Assembly (NCBI GenBank): GCA_910587335.1
Contig: CAJUMG010000013.1
Location: 46,092-62,839, forward strand
Source: an uncultured Oscillospiraceae bacterium
GTDB lineage: Bacteria; Bacillota; Clostridia; Oscillospirales; Ruminococcaceae
Length of the DNA: 16,748 nucleotides
Direction: 5' to 3'
The notes under the pieces are model-generated. The model made no database searches, was not told the origin of the DNA, and saw only the letters and a list, made by a program, of their open reading frames with translations. A program made the translations under genes and the position numbers. Shown piece after piece: positions 7,028 to 14,863 of the stretch (the first letter of the stretch is position 1; the number at the start of each line of letters is the position of its first letter).

Positions 7028-7891
7028 ATGCGTTTTGTGGTTGTAACCGGCATGTCCGGCGCTGGGAAATCTCAGGCGGTCAACGCCTTGGAGGATATAG
7101 GCTTTTATTGTATCGACAATATGCCGCCAAAGCTGTTGGTCCATTTTTTTCGGCTTCGCCAGGATCAGCAGGGGCAGTTCCCTGAAAAAATCGCGATCGT
7201 GGTAGATTCCCGCGGTGGACGGATGTTCAGCGACCTGTTCCGCGGTCTGGATCAATTAAAACAGATGGGCTATTCCTACCAGATTCTTTATCTGGATGCG
7301 CGGGACGACGTAATTGTCACCCGCTATAAAGAGACACGGCGCAAGCATCCGCTTTTGGACGAGGAGCACCCCAGCATGCAGGCGGCGCTGGAACGGGAGC
7401 GGGAGCTTCTGCGCCCAGCGCGGGACCAGGCGGATTATGTGATTGATACTTCCCTGCTGGGGGCGGGGCAGTTAAAAGAACAGATAGCGGCTTTATTTTT
7501 AAAAGAGAAAAAAGAAAAAATGCTGATTACCTGCACCTCTTTTGGCTTTAAATATGGGATCCCTTTTGACGCGGATTTGGTTTTTGACGTGCGTTGTCTG
7601 CCCAACCCGTTTTACATCCCGGAGCTAAAAAATAAGACGGGCTTGGACCCGGAAGTGCGTGACTATGTTTTTTCCCATGAAGAAGCAAGACAGCTTTACG
7701 AAAAAATTCAAGAGCTTTTGGATTTTACGATTCCCCTTTATGAGAAAGAGGGCAAACGGCAGCTGGTGGTGAGCTTTGGCTGCACAGGGGGTAAACACCG
7801 GTCGGTTTCCTTTGCATGGAAGGCGGCTTCGATGATGCGTGAGCAAGGGGAAAATGTTTTTGTCACCCACCGGGATATCCGAAAAATGTAA
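7028..7891 (+). CDS. rapZ: RNase adapter / nucleotide-binding protein RapZ (YvcJ)
   Basis: P-loop protein; in E. coli it senses glucosamine-6-phosphate and guides RNase E to the sRNA GlmZ, while in Bacillus YvcJ binds and hydrolyses nucleotides with a less clear role. Length is 287 aa, standard. Walker A is GMSGAGKS at 8-15, followed by CIDNMPP. VVDSRGG is the Walker B-like strand. The C-terminal domain has SFGFKYGIP, FDVRCLPNPFYIPEL and GCTGGKHRSV (251-260), all diagnostic. The protein ends in THRDIRKM, without a long basic E. coli-like tail. The ATG at 7028 follows AAGGGGGA. Downstream one expects yvcK and whiA; here a GNAT gene intervenes and yvcK is missing. RNase adapter activity is known only for enterobacteria, so the role here is inferred. 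Confidence 0.95.
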   Translation: MRFVVVTGMSGAGKSQAVNALEDIGFYCIDNMPPKLLVHFFRLRQDQQGQFPEKIAIVVDSRGGRMFSDLFRGLDQLKQMGYSYQILYLDARDDVIVTRYKETRRKHPLLDEEHPSMQAALERERELLRPARDQADYVIDTSLLGAGQLKEQIAALFLKEKKEKMLITCTSFGFKYGIPFDADLVFDVRCLPNPFYIPELKNKTGLDPEVRDYVFSHEEARQLYEKIQELLDFTIPLYEKEGKRQLVVSFGCTGGKHRSVSFAWKAASMMREQGENVFVTHRDIRKM

Positions 7892-7922
7892 TGCTTTTTG
7901 ATGTTACTGCGAGGTGGGGTCG

Positions 7923-8384
7923 ATGAAAATTTGTATCAGAAACGCGAAGCCGGAGGACTATTCGGCGGTGGAAGTAATTATGCGGCAGGTCCAGAAAATG
8001 CATATAGACTGGCGGCCTGATATTTACAAGGACAGCGAAACGATCTTTCCTTTGGAAAGGTTTGAGCAGGCGGTACAGGAGAACGCCTTTTTTGTGGCAG
8101 AGTGCGAGGAAAGGGTAGTAGGGGCTTTGTCAGTTGTGTACCGTCACATAGAAAATCCCAGTCAGGTGACAAGGGATATTATTTACGTCGATTCTTTGGC
8201 TGTAGAAGAGCATTTCCGGGGGAGAGGAATCGGACATGCCTTTTTTGATTTTCTGAAAGAGTTAAAGGGTCAAAAAGGGTATGACGGAATCGAATTACAG
8301 GTAAACGCCAAAAACAAAGCCGCCTATAAAATGTATGCTGGCTACGGCTTTACCGTTAAATCGGTAAGCATGGAGCTTTTATAA
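7923..8384 (+). CDS. GNAT-family N-acetyltransferase between rapZ and whiA
   Basis: Predicted acetyl-CoA-dependent acyltransferase, 153 aa, one GNAT domain with no extra domain or membrane segment. IYVDSLAVEEHFRGRGIG (motif A; RGRGIG at 99-104 binds the acetyl-CoA pyrophosphate) is followed by helix alpha-3, then ELQVNAKNKAAYKMYAGYGF, the motif B region with the usual Asn and Tyr. The segment HIDWRPDIY (27-35) resembles that of many small clostridial GNATs of unknown substrate. Start: GAGGTG (7911-7916) is 6 nt before the ATG at 7923; the in-frame GTG at 7914 lies inside this site. The gene is 31 bp after rapZ and 80 bp before whiA, in the position where yvcK usually lies. Substrate unknown; protein or small-molecule acetylation are both possible. 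Confidence 0.88.
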   Translation: MKICIRNAKPEDYSAVEVIMRQVQKMHIDWRPDIYKDSETIFPLERFEQAVQENAFFVAECEERVVGALSVVYRHIENPSQVTRDIIYVDSLAVEEHFRGRGIGHAFFDFLKELKGQKGYDGIELQVNAKNKAAYKMYAGYGFTVKSVSMELL

Positions 8385-8464
8385 CGATTTGTATACTATT
8401 AAAAGAAAAAAACATATCGGAAAACCTGAGCCGGCCGGAAAGAATATCAGAAAGGGAGCGGGTT

Positions 8465-9424
8465 ATGTCTTTTTCGAATGAGTTAAAAAGGCAGCTTTTG
8501 CATCTGCAATATGATGAAGTGGAAGTGCTGCGGGCCAGGACCCATGGCCTGCTGCGCTTTTCTAAAGCCTTTGGTCCACAGAAAATGCTGCTGCAAACGG
8601 AAAATAAAGATGTAGCCGAGCTGTATGCCGATAGCATCTTTGGGTTAATCGGCTTGGAAGCTACGATTTCGGTAAACGAATACAAAAATCAAAATGGAAA
8701 AAGCTTTTTTTGCGCTACAGTAGACGATCAGAACGACCGGGAAAAGATTCTGCGCTTTTTTGGCTATGACCCTGTGCCGATGCCGGTGCTGCATCTGGAG
8801 CAGATGCAGAGCGAAGAGGAATGGGGCGCTTTCGTCGCCGGCGCCTTTTTGGCCTGCGGCAGCATGGTGGACCCGGGTAAGAGCTATCACCTGGAATTTG
8901 TCATGCAGGATCAGCAGCTGTGCCAAGGCTTTATTCAGATGCTGTCCACCTTCCGCATCTTTCTCCGAAGCTTTTTGCGGCGGGGAAATTTTGTGGCGTA
9001 TTTAAAAGACAGCGGTGAAATCGAAGACCTTCTTGGCTTTATGGGCGCGGGGAATATGGGCTTTGAGGTTATGAATGTGAAAATATACAAAAGCATTCGC
9101 AACCAGGTGAACCGCGTTCAAAATTGTGAGATCGCCAATATGGAAAAGACGATCAACGCTTCTGCCGTACAGGTGCAGGAGATCGAAACGATTTTATCGG
9201 AAAAAGGCCTGTCTTTTTTGCCGGAAGACCTGCGGGAAATTGCCGAGTTGCGGGTGGAAAACCCCGAAATGTCCCTGCGGGAGCTGGGGGAGGCGCTGTC
9301 CGAACCACTGACCCGTTCTGGAGTGAATCACCGGTTAAAGCGCCTGTCTAAAATCTACGCGCAGCTTTCCCGGACCCAGGAGACGAAGGGCAAATCTCTG
9401 GCAAAGGGAGAAACGCCATTGTAA
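8465..9424 (+). CDS. whiA: DNA-binding protein WhiA
   Basis: WhiA is a conserved Gram-positive DNA-binding protein: a sporulation regulator in Streptomyces and a factor in cell division and chromosome segregation in Bacillus. Length is 319 aa. The N-terminal half is a degenerate LAGLIDADG homing-endonuclease fold without nuclease residues; its core helix reads GAFLACGSM starting at residue 126. The central region has KSIRNQVNRVQNCEIANMEKT-like family residues, and the C-terminal helix-turn-helix (about 260-295) has SLRELGEAL and SGVNHRLKRL. The first ~25 residues deviate from the usual cysteine/lysine-rich start, which is ordinary variation. GGGAG at 8455-8459 is 5 nt before the ATG. The 80-bp gap upstream shows a TATACT without a good -35, so no separate promoter is called. 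Confidence 0.95.
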   Translation: MSFSNELKRQLLHLQYDEVEVLRARTHGLLRFSKAFGPQKMLLQTENKDVAELYADSIFGLIGLEATISVNEYKNQNGKSFFCATVDDQNDREKILRFFGYDPVPMPVLHLEQMQSEEEWGAFVAGAFLACGSMVDPGKSYHLEFVMQDQQLCQGFIQMLSTFRIFLRSFLRRGNFVAYLKDSGEIEDLLGFMGAGNMGFEVMNVKIYKSIRNQVNRVQNCEIANMEKTINASAVQVQEIETILSEKGLSFLPEDLREIAELRVENPEMSLRELGEALSEPLTRSGVNHRLKRLSKIYAQLSRTQETKGKSLAKGETPL

Positions 9425-9458
9425 AAAAGGCGGATGGCAGCGAGAAAGGATGGAGCCC

Positions 9459-12400
9459 ATGGAAGAATTTGTCCATCTACATGTACATACAGAATACAGT
9501 CTGCTGGATGGCGCCTGCCGGATTCCGGCGCTGGTTTCCCGTGCAAAGGAGCTGGGACAAAAGTCCCTTGCCATTACGGATCACGGCGTTATGTACGGCG
9601 TGGTGGATTTTTACAAGGAATGCAAAAAGCAGGGAATCCATCCGGTGATTGGCTGCGAAGTATATGTCGCGCCCCGGACAAGGTTTGATAAGGTGCACCG
9701 GATCGACACAAGTCCTTATCACCTGGTTTTGCTGTGCGAAAATGAAACAGGCTACCAAAACCTCATCGCCATGGTGTCCAAAGCGTCGATCGAAGGCTTT
9801 TATTCCAAGCCCCGGGTTGATCTGGAGCTGCTGCGGATGCATCACGAGGGGTTAATCTGCCTGTCCGCCTGTCTGGCCGGTCAAATTCCGCGCCGGCTGA
9901 TGGAGAAGGACTATGACGCCGCCCGGGAAACGGCTCTTTTATACAGGGAGATATTTGGCCCGGAAAACTACTATCTGGAGATTCAGGATCATGGGATTCT
10001 GGAACAAAAGCAGATTCTGCCCGATCTGTACCGTTTATCAGAGGAAACAGGCATTCCGTTGGTTGCCACCAACGACGTACACTATGTCCGGCAGGAGGAC
10101 CACCGGATGCAGAGCGTGCTGATCTGCATTCAGACAAACCATACGGTAAACGATAAATCGGATATGGAATTCCAAACCCAGGAGTTTTATCTAAAATCCC
10201 GGCAGGAGATGGAGACGCTTTTTCCCGGCCATCAGGCAGCGCTGGATAACACCGCAAAGATCGCCCAGCGCTGTCAGCTGGATTTTACCTTTGGCGTGAC
10301 CAAGCTGCCGTTTTTTCGTGCTCCTACACAGGAGGATAATGCGACCTATTTTAAACGGATGTGTTACGAGGGACTAAAAAAACACTACGGCAGCCAGCCC
10401 GCCCCAGAAATCCGGGAACGGCTGGAGTATGAGCTGGACGTCATCATCAAAATGGGATATGTGGACTATTATTTGATTGTTTATGATTTCATTCGCTACG
10501 CCAAAACCCATGATGTTCCGGTGGGGCCGGGGCGTGGTTCCGGCGCAGGGAGCCTGTGCGCCTATTGTATTGGCATTACTGGTATTGATCCCATTCGGTA
10601 TAATCTTTTGTTTGAGCGTTTTTTAAATCCGGAGCGGGTATCCATGCCGGATTTTGATATCGACTTTTGCTATGAAAAGCGCCAGCAGGTCATTGACTAT
10701 GTTGTGGAAAAATACGGTGCGGACCATGTGGCGCAGATCATCACCTTTGGAACCATGGCGGCCCGCGGCGCCCTTCGGGACGTGGGACGGGCGCTCGCCA
10801 TCCCTTATGCACAGGTGGACACGGTAGCTAAGATGGTGCCCAACGAGCTGCATATGACATTGGACAAGGCGCTGAAGGTCTCGAAGGATTTTAAGCGGAT
10901 GTATGACGAGGATTCTTCCATCCACGAGCTGATTGATATGGCCCGCAAGCTGGAAGGGATGCCTCGGCACGCGTCCACCCACGCGGCAGGTGTGGTGATC
11001 ACCCGGGACCCGGTGGACACCTATGTGCCGGTGCAGAAAAATGAAGAGGCGATCCTGACCCAGTTCCCGATGACGACGCTGGAGGAGCTGGGCCTTTTGA
11101 AGATGGATTTTTTGGGCCTTCGCACCCTGACGGTACTGAGCGACGCGGAAAAGATGATTCGGACATATCAGCCGGATTTTTCGGTCAGCCGTATACCGCC
11201 GGATGACAAGGATGTATTTAAGATGCTGGCTGCCGGCCAGACCGAGGGGGTTTTCCAGTTCGAGTCCGGCGGTATGCGCAGCGTGTTGGTAGGCTTAGGG
11301 CCGGAATCCATCGAGGACCTGATCGCGGTTATTTCCCTGTATCGTCCTGGCCCGATGGATTCGATCCCCAAATACATCGAGAACCGGCACCATCCGGAAA
11401 AGGTCACCTACAAACACCCAAAGCTGGCTTCGATTTTAGACGTGACCTACGGTTGCATCGTTTATCAGGAACAGGTTATGCAGATTTGCCGGGAGCTGGC
11501 GGGCTTTTCCTATGGGCGGGCAGATCTGGTCCGGCGCGCCATGAGTAAAAAAAAGGCCGATGTCATGCAAAAGGAGCGGCAGAATTTTATCTATGGACTG
11601 TATGACGAGGACGGAACCTGTCAGGTCAGGGGCTGTGTACACAACGGCGTTAGCGAGGAGATTGCCAGCGATATTTTCAGCGAGATGTCCAGCTTTGCCT
11701 CCTACGCGTTTAATAAAAGCCATGCGGCGGCCTACGCGGTGGTAGCGTATCAGACCGCCTATCTCAAATGCCATTACCCCAAGGAATTTATGGCGGCGCT
11801 TTTAACCAGTGTACTGGAATCGACCTCTAAGGTGACCGGCTATATTGAAGAATGCAGCCGTCTCCACATCTCGGTGCTTCCGCCGGATATTGCCGAAAGC
11901 GGTATGGGCTTTACCGTGTCGGACCAAGGGATTCGCTTTGGCCTTTTGGCGATCAAAAATTTGGGCCGCAGTGTGATTGCGGATATTATCGAGCAACGGC
12001 AGAAGAGCCCCTTTGTGAATTTTAGCGATTTTTGCGAGCGGATGCATGGCCGGGATCTGAACCGCCGGGCGATGGAAAGCCTGATTAAATGCGGTGCATT
12101 TGACCGGTTTGGTGCCAACCGCCGCCAGCTGCTGGTGGGTTATGAGTCGATATCCAGCGGACTAGACGCGGTGAAACAAAAAAATTTAGAAGGGCAGCTG
12201 GGCTTTTTTGATACGATGGAGGACGCTCCTTTGGAGGAATATGATTTTCCGGACATAGAGGATTTTCCCTTTATGGAGCGGCTGAACCTGGAAAAAGAGG
12301 TCACCGGCATGTATCTGTCCGGCCATCCGATGAAGGAATATGCCGAGATGATTCCGCTGCTGGGGACGGCGAAAATTTCCCATGTGGCGCTGGAGGAATA

Positions 12401-12953
12401 CGACAACAAACGGGTAGACATTCTGTGTATCGTCAGTGCCAGACAGTCGAAGGCCACCCGCAGCGGCGATACCATGGCCTTTTTAACGGTGGAGGACACG
12501 ACCGGGTCTATTGAGACGCTGGTTTTCCCCAAAGCATTGCAGCAATACGGGCAGCTTTTGACCGTGGGGTCGGTGGTAGTGGTCTCTGGGCGCATCAGCG
12601 TGCGGGAGGAGGAAGAACCGAAACTTTTGTGCGAGCGGGTGTCGACAATCGAAGAGCGGCAAGCGCAAAAAACACGTTCTGGCCCGTCTTCCGGCAGAGG
12701 CGCCGTGGTCGCCGCGGAAAAGGGAAAGCGGCCGGGTCTATACTTGAAGCTACTGTCCCGGCAGGGAGAGCAGATGGAAAAAACACAGAATCTTTTGGAA
12801 ATTTTTGAGGGACAAACTCCAGTATACGTATTTTTCCAGGATACCCAGAAGGTGAGTCTTGCCCCGCGTTCCCTGTGGGTTTTTGTAAACGACGTGCTGC
12901 TGCGCCAGCTAATGGAGCTTTTGGGAGAAAATAATGTAAAGCTGGTAGAGTAA
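9459..12953 (+). CDS. dnaE: DNA polymerase III subunit alpha, DnaE type
   Basis: Replicative C-family polymerase, 1164 aa, close to E. coli DnaE. The PHP domain (1 to about 280) keeps all nine metal ligands of proofreading-competent DnaE1: His8, His10, Asp17, His42, Glu67, His88, Cys138, Asp206 and His208. The palm has GPGRGSGAGSL, PDFDIDF (Asp400, Asp402) and the third catalytic aspartate at about 550 in KMDFLGL. The thumb and fingers follow, with RPGPMDSIP and KSHAAAYA. An OB domain lies at about 985-1068, then a C-terminal tau-binding-like region. Start: AAAGG at 9445-9449 is 9 nt before the ATG at 9459 (MEEFVHLHVH); the ATG at 9450 directly abuts that site and is less likely. In Firmicutes DnaE usually works beside PolC, which is not in the window. 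Last gene of the operon. Confidence 0.97.
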   Translation: MEEFVHLHVHTEYSLLDGACRIPALVSRAKELGQKSLAITDHGVMYGVVDFYKECKKQGIHPVIGCEVYVAPRTRFDKVHRIDTSPYHLVLLCENETGYQNLIAMVSKASIEGFYSKPRVDLELLRMHHEGLICLSACLAGQIPRRLMEKDYDAARETALLYREIFGPENYYLEIQDHGILEQKQILPDLYRLSEETGIPLVATNDVHYVRQEDHRMQSVLICIQTNHTVNDKSDMEFQTQEFYLKSRQEMETLFPGHQAALDNTAKIAQRCQLDFTFGVTKLPFFRAPTQEDNATYFKRMCYEGLKKHYGSQPAPEIRERLEYELDVIIKMGYVDYYLIVYDFIRYAKTHDVPVGPGRGSGAGSLCAYCIGITGIDPIRYNLLFERFLNPERVSMPDFDIDFCYEKRQQVIDYVVEKYGADHVAQIITFGTMAARGALRDVGRALAIPYAQVDTVAKMVPNELHMTLDKALKVSKDFKRMYDEDSSIHELIDMARKLEGMPRHASTHAAGVVITRDPVDTYVPVQKNEEAILTQFPMTTLEELGLLKMDFLGLRTLTVLSDAEKMIRTYQPDFSVSRIPPDDKDVFKMLAAGQTEGVFQFESGGMRSVLVGLGPESIEDLIAVISLYRPGPMDSIPKYIENRHHPEKVTYKHPKLASILDVTYGCIVYQEQVMQICRELAGFSYGRADLVRRAMSKKKADVMQKERQNFIYGLYDEDGTCQVRGCVHNGVSEEIASDIFSEMSSFASYAFNKSHAAAYAVVAYQTAYLKCHYPKEFMAALLTSVLESTSKVTGYIEECSRLHISVLPPDIAESGMGFTVSDQGIRFGLLAIKNLGRSVIADIIEQRQKSPFVNFSDFCERMHGRDLNRRAMESLIKCGAFDRFGANRRQLLVGYESISSGLDAVKQKNLEGQLGFFDTMEDAPLEEYDFPDIEDFPFMERLNLEKEVTGMYLSGHPMKEYAEMIPLLGTAKISHVALEEYDNKRVDILCIVSARQSKATRSGDTMAFLTVEDTTGSIETLVFPKALQQYGQLLTVGSVVVVSGRISVREEEEPKLLCERVSTIEERQAQKTRSGPSSGRGAVVAAEKGKRPGLYLKLLSRQGEQMEKTQNLLEIFEGQTPVYVFFQDTQKVSLAPRSLWVFVNDVLLRQLMELLGENNVKLVE

Positions 12954-12955
12954 GG

Positions 12956-12982
12956 AAAGCCCGTGTGTTGCAAAGGCTTTTT
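12956..12982 (+). terminator. Weak intrinsic terminator after dnaE
   Basis: AAAGCC (12956-12961) pairs with GGCTTT (12975-12980) across a 13-nt loop, and the T-run continues to 12982. It begins 3 nt after the dnaE stop. The stem is only 6 bp, and an alternative outer pairing of GAAAGC with GCTTTC (ending near 12994) competes, so termination is likely partial and some read-through into pfkA is plausible. Confidence 0.45.
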
Positions 12983-13076
12983 CCTCGTGCTTTCTAAAAT
13001 CAATAAGAAAGGGTGCAGGGCCCTGATATTTCGTGGGAGAATCGTGGAAAAATCACATTTTCTTGGCGGAAAACAG

Positions 13077-13105
13077 TTGAAATCAAAGCGGGATTATACT
13101 ATAAT
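13077..13105 (+). promoter_or_regulatory. Sigma-A promoter of pfkA
   Basis: TTGAAA (13077-13082), a 17-bp spacer and a perfect TATAAT (13100-13105). Predicted transcription start is near 13112, with a leader of about 70 nt before the pfkA ATG. It lets pfkA be expressed independently of the operon upstream. Confidence 0.9.
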
Positions 13106-13117
13106 ATTGGATAAGTT

Positions 13118-13141
13118 CGGTTTTATAAAAGGGTAAAATCG
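13118..13141. repeat. Inverted repeat just after the pfkA transcription start
   Basis: CGGTTTTA (13118-13125), 8 nt, TAAAATCG (13134-13141): 8-bp arms with one G-T pair, centred about 18 bp downstream of the predicted start. The position fits either a repressor operator or a 5' mRNA hairpin. The 24-bp overall size and AT-rich spacer favour a protein site. The cognate regulator is not identifiable here. Confidence 0.5.
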
Positions 13142-13183
13142 GTTATGTAATATCTTCCGAAAAATGATTAGGAGGTTAAAAAT

Positions 13184-14155
13184 ATGAATCAGGTAAAAAC
13201 CATTGGTGTTTTAACAAGCGGCGGCGATGCGCCCGGCATGAACGCGGCAATTCGCGCGGTCGTTCGTGCGGGTATTGGAAAAGGAATGCGCGTTCTTGGT
13301 ATCCGCCGGGGCTATAATGGTTTGATTAACGGCGATATGGTCGAGATGAATCTGCGCTCGGTTTCGGATATTCTGCAAAAGGGCGGTACCGTTCTTTATA
13401 CGGCGCGCTGTGTGGAATTTAAAGAAGAGTCTGGTATTGAAAAAGCAAAGCAGACCTGTGTTGAAGCAGGACTGGACGGTGTAGTGGTCATCGGCGGGGA
13501 CGGTTCCTTCCGCGGCGCAAGAGATTTGTCTTTGCGCGGCATCCCCTGTGTGGGGATCCCCGGGACCATTGATAACGACATTGCATCTTCTGATTATACC
13601 ATTGGGTATGATACAGCGATGAATACCGTTGTCCAGAATGTGGACCGTCTGCGCGATACCTCCCAATCCCATGACCGCTGCTCGGTTGTAGAGGTTATGG
13701 GCCGGGGTGCGGGCCACATTGCGGTGAACGCAGGATTGGCCTGCGGCGCCATCGCGATTTTGATCCCCGAGATTGCTTTCGATGTGGACCGGGACATTGT
13801 ATCCAAAATTAAAGCCTCGCAGAAAACCGGCAAACAGCATTTTATTGTGATGGTGGCGGAAGGGGTTGGCCACTCTCACGAGTTGGCAAAAGAAATCGAA
13901 GAAAAAACCGGCGTTGAGTCCCGTGCTACGGTGCTGGGGCATATTCAGCGCGGCGGTTCGCCGACTCTGCGCGACCGGGTTATGGCCAGCGAGATGGGCT
14001 ACTATGCGGTGGAGCTGCTGGAAAAGGGGATTGGCAACCGGGTTGTTGTAACCAAGGATGGCAAGGTAACGGATTACGACATCCTTGAGGCGCTGAGCAT
14101 GAAGAAAACGGCCGACGCGAATCTGCTGAAGATCGCGCAGGAAATCGCGCTATAA
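13184..14155 (+). CDS. pfkA: ATP-dependent 6-phosphofructokinase
   Basis: Glycolytic enzyme that phosphorylates fructose-6-phosphate to fructose-1,6-bisphosphate, cytosolic tetramer; 323 aa, a typical bacterial short PFK. The ATP loop is TSGGDAPGMNAAIR (11-24). GGDGSFRGA (104-112) has Gly107 after Asp106, the mark of ATP users; PPi-dependent enzymes have Asp there. The catalytic loop is PGTIDNDI, followed by GYDTAMNTVV, MGRGAGHIA for fructose-6-phosphate binding, and GHIQRGGSPTLRDR near the end. TAGGAGG at 13169-13175 is 8 nt before the ATG. It has its own promoter and terminator. The dnaE-pfkA order is common in clostridia, where pyk often follows; here an unrelated acetyltransferase follows. 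Its product feeds the metabolite that activates HPr kinase, a functional link to hprK at the operon head. Confidence 0.97.
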   Translation: MNQVKTIGVLTSGGDAPGMNAAIRAVVRAGIGKGMRVLGIRRGYNGLINGDMVEMNLRSVSDILQKGGTVLYTARCVEFKEESGIEKAKQTCVEAGLDGVVVIGGDGSFRGARDLSLRGIPCVGIPGTIDNDIASSDYTIGYDTAMNTVVQNVDRLRDTSQSHDRCSVVEVMGRGAGHIAVNAGLACGAIAILIPEIAFDVDRDIVSKIKASQKTGKQHFIVMVAEGVGHSHELAKEIEEKTGVESRATVLGHIQRGGSPTLRDRVMASEMGYYAVELLEKGIGNRVVVTKDGKVTDYDILEALSMKKTADANLLKIAQEIAL

Positions 14156-14172
14156 AGCTTTTATTCGCTTGA

Positions 14173-14207
14173 AAAAGGGATGGGCAGAAATACCCGTCCC
14201 TTTTGTC
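14173..14207 (+). terminator. Intrinsic terminator after pfkA
   Basis: AAAAGGGATGGG (14173-14184), an 8-nt loop, CCCGTCCCTTTT (14193-14204): a 12-bp stem with one T-G pair and a short T-tail. It lies 17 bp after the pfkA stop. The weak tail could allow some read-through into the following acetyltransferase gene, which lacks a clear promoter. Confidence 0.8.
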
Positions 14208-14237
14208 GTTATACTATTTTTGGCGGGGTGATAAAAA

Positions 14238-14774
14238 ATGGACGGTTTGGTTTTGAAGTGTCCCAATTTGGATTGGAAAGAAGCAGCCGAAGAGTATATG
14301 AAAGCTTATCGCAATGCGGGAGAGACACACATTGGCGGCAGTGCTTCCATGGAGCAGAGCGCGTCCTATGAAGAATGGCTGGAAAAGATCCATAGACTAC
14401 AGGCTCCGCCGGATGAGGAAGAGCGAAGCCCCGCTACCACCTTTTTCGCGGTGCGGAAAGAGGATAGAAAGATTGTCGGAACCATCCAGATACGCCACCG
14501 ACTGACGGAAGAGTTAAGAGAAAGCGGAGGGAATATCGGATATGCCGTCCGCCCCGACGAGCGAAGAAAAGGGTATGCTGTGCAGATGTTGCGGCTGGCG
14601 CTGGATTTTTGCCGTGGATTAGAAATGAAACAGGTCCTTTTAGATTGTCTGGCAGGTAATGAAGGATCGGAACGGACGATTCTTCGGTGCGGTGGCGTGT
14701 TTGCCGGGGAAGCGCTGGTCCCGGGTGACGATGGCCAAACAGAGAAGATCCGGCGGTTTTGGATTGCATCGTAG
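14238..14774 (+). CDS. GNAT-family acetyltransferase, COG3981-like
   Basis: Predicted acetyltransferase, 178 aa, single GNAT domain. The order of motifs fits the COG3981 group: an N-terminal helix with an acidic stretch (14-20), a PATTFFAVRKEDRKIVGTI-type beta hairpin (65-83), IRHRL, GGNIGYAVRPDERRKGYA with the acetyl-CoA loop RRKGYA at 109-114, then a strand-helix pair and a C-terminal RFWI strand. Start: GGGGTG (14225-14230) is 7 nt before the ATG at 14238. A TATACT at 14210-14215 has no -35 partner, so expression may depend on read-through from pfkA. It ends at a strong bidirectional terminator facing a convergent lipoprotein gene. Substrate unknown. Not a close copy of the GNAT at 7923-8384; the two look like separate lineages of the superfamily. 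Confidence 0.85.
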   Translation: MDGLVLKCPNLDWKEAAEEYMKAYRNAGETHIGGSASMEQSASYEEWLEKIHRLQAPPDEEERSPATTFFAVRKEDRKIVGTIQIRHRLTEELRESGGNIGYAVRPDERRKGYAVQMLRLALDFCRGLEMKQVLLDCLAGNEGSERTILRCGGVFAGEALVPGDDGQTEKIRRFWIAS

Positions 14775-14791
14775 TTTGTTGTCCGGGCAAG

Positions 14792-14826
14792 AAAAAAGGA
14801 AACGAAATGCTTTCGTTTCCTTTTTT
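14792..14826. terminator. Perfect bidirectional terminator
   Basis: A 16-bp uninterrupted stem (arms 14792-14807 and 14811-14826) with the 3-nt loop TGC. Six A precede and six T end the stem, so it serves both the rightward acetyltransferase and the leftward lipoprotein gene, whose stop codons lie 18 bp and 38 bp away. Confidence 0.9.
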
Positions 14827-14863
14827 AAGTCCGAGAACCTGTGATGGTAAATAAGGACGAAGG

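Noticed and set aside
8385..8464. Possible internal promoter before whiA (TATACT at 8392-8397)
   Set aside because: No acceptable -35 at 16-18 bp and no complete extended -10, so not called.
12140..13003. Minus-strand open frame of 287 codons opposite the 3' end of dnaE
   Set aside because: It starts with a TTG lacking a ribosome binding site, is rich in Ser/Thr/Arg as expected for an antisense reading, and lies opposite the well conserved OB domain of DnaE.
13211..13942. Minus-strand open frame of 243 codons opposite pfkA
   Set aside because: It overlaps highly conserved pfkA codons, has no recognisable domain, and has the His/Asn-rich composition of an antisense frame.
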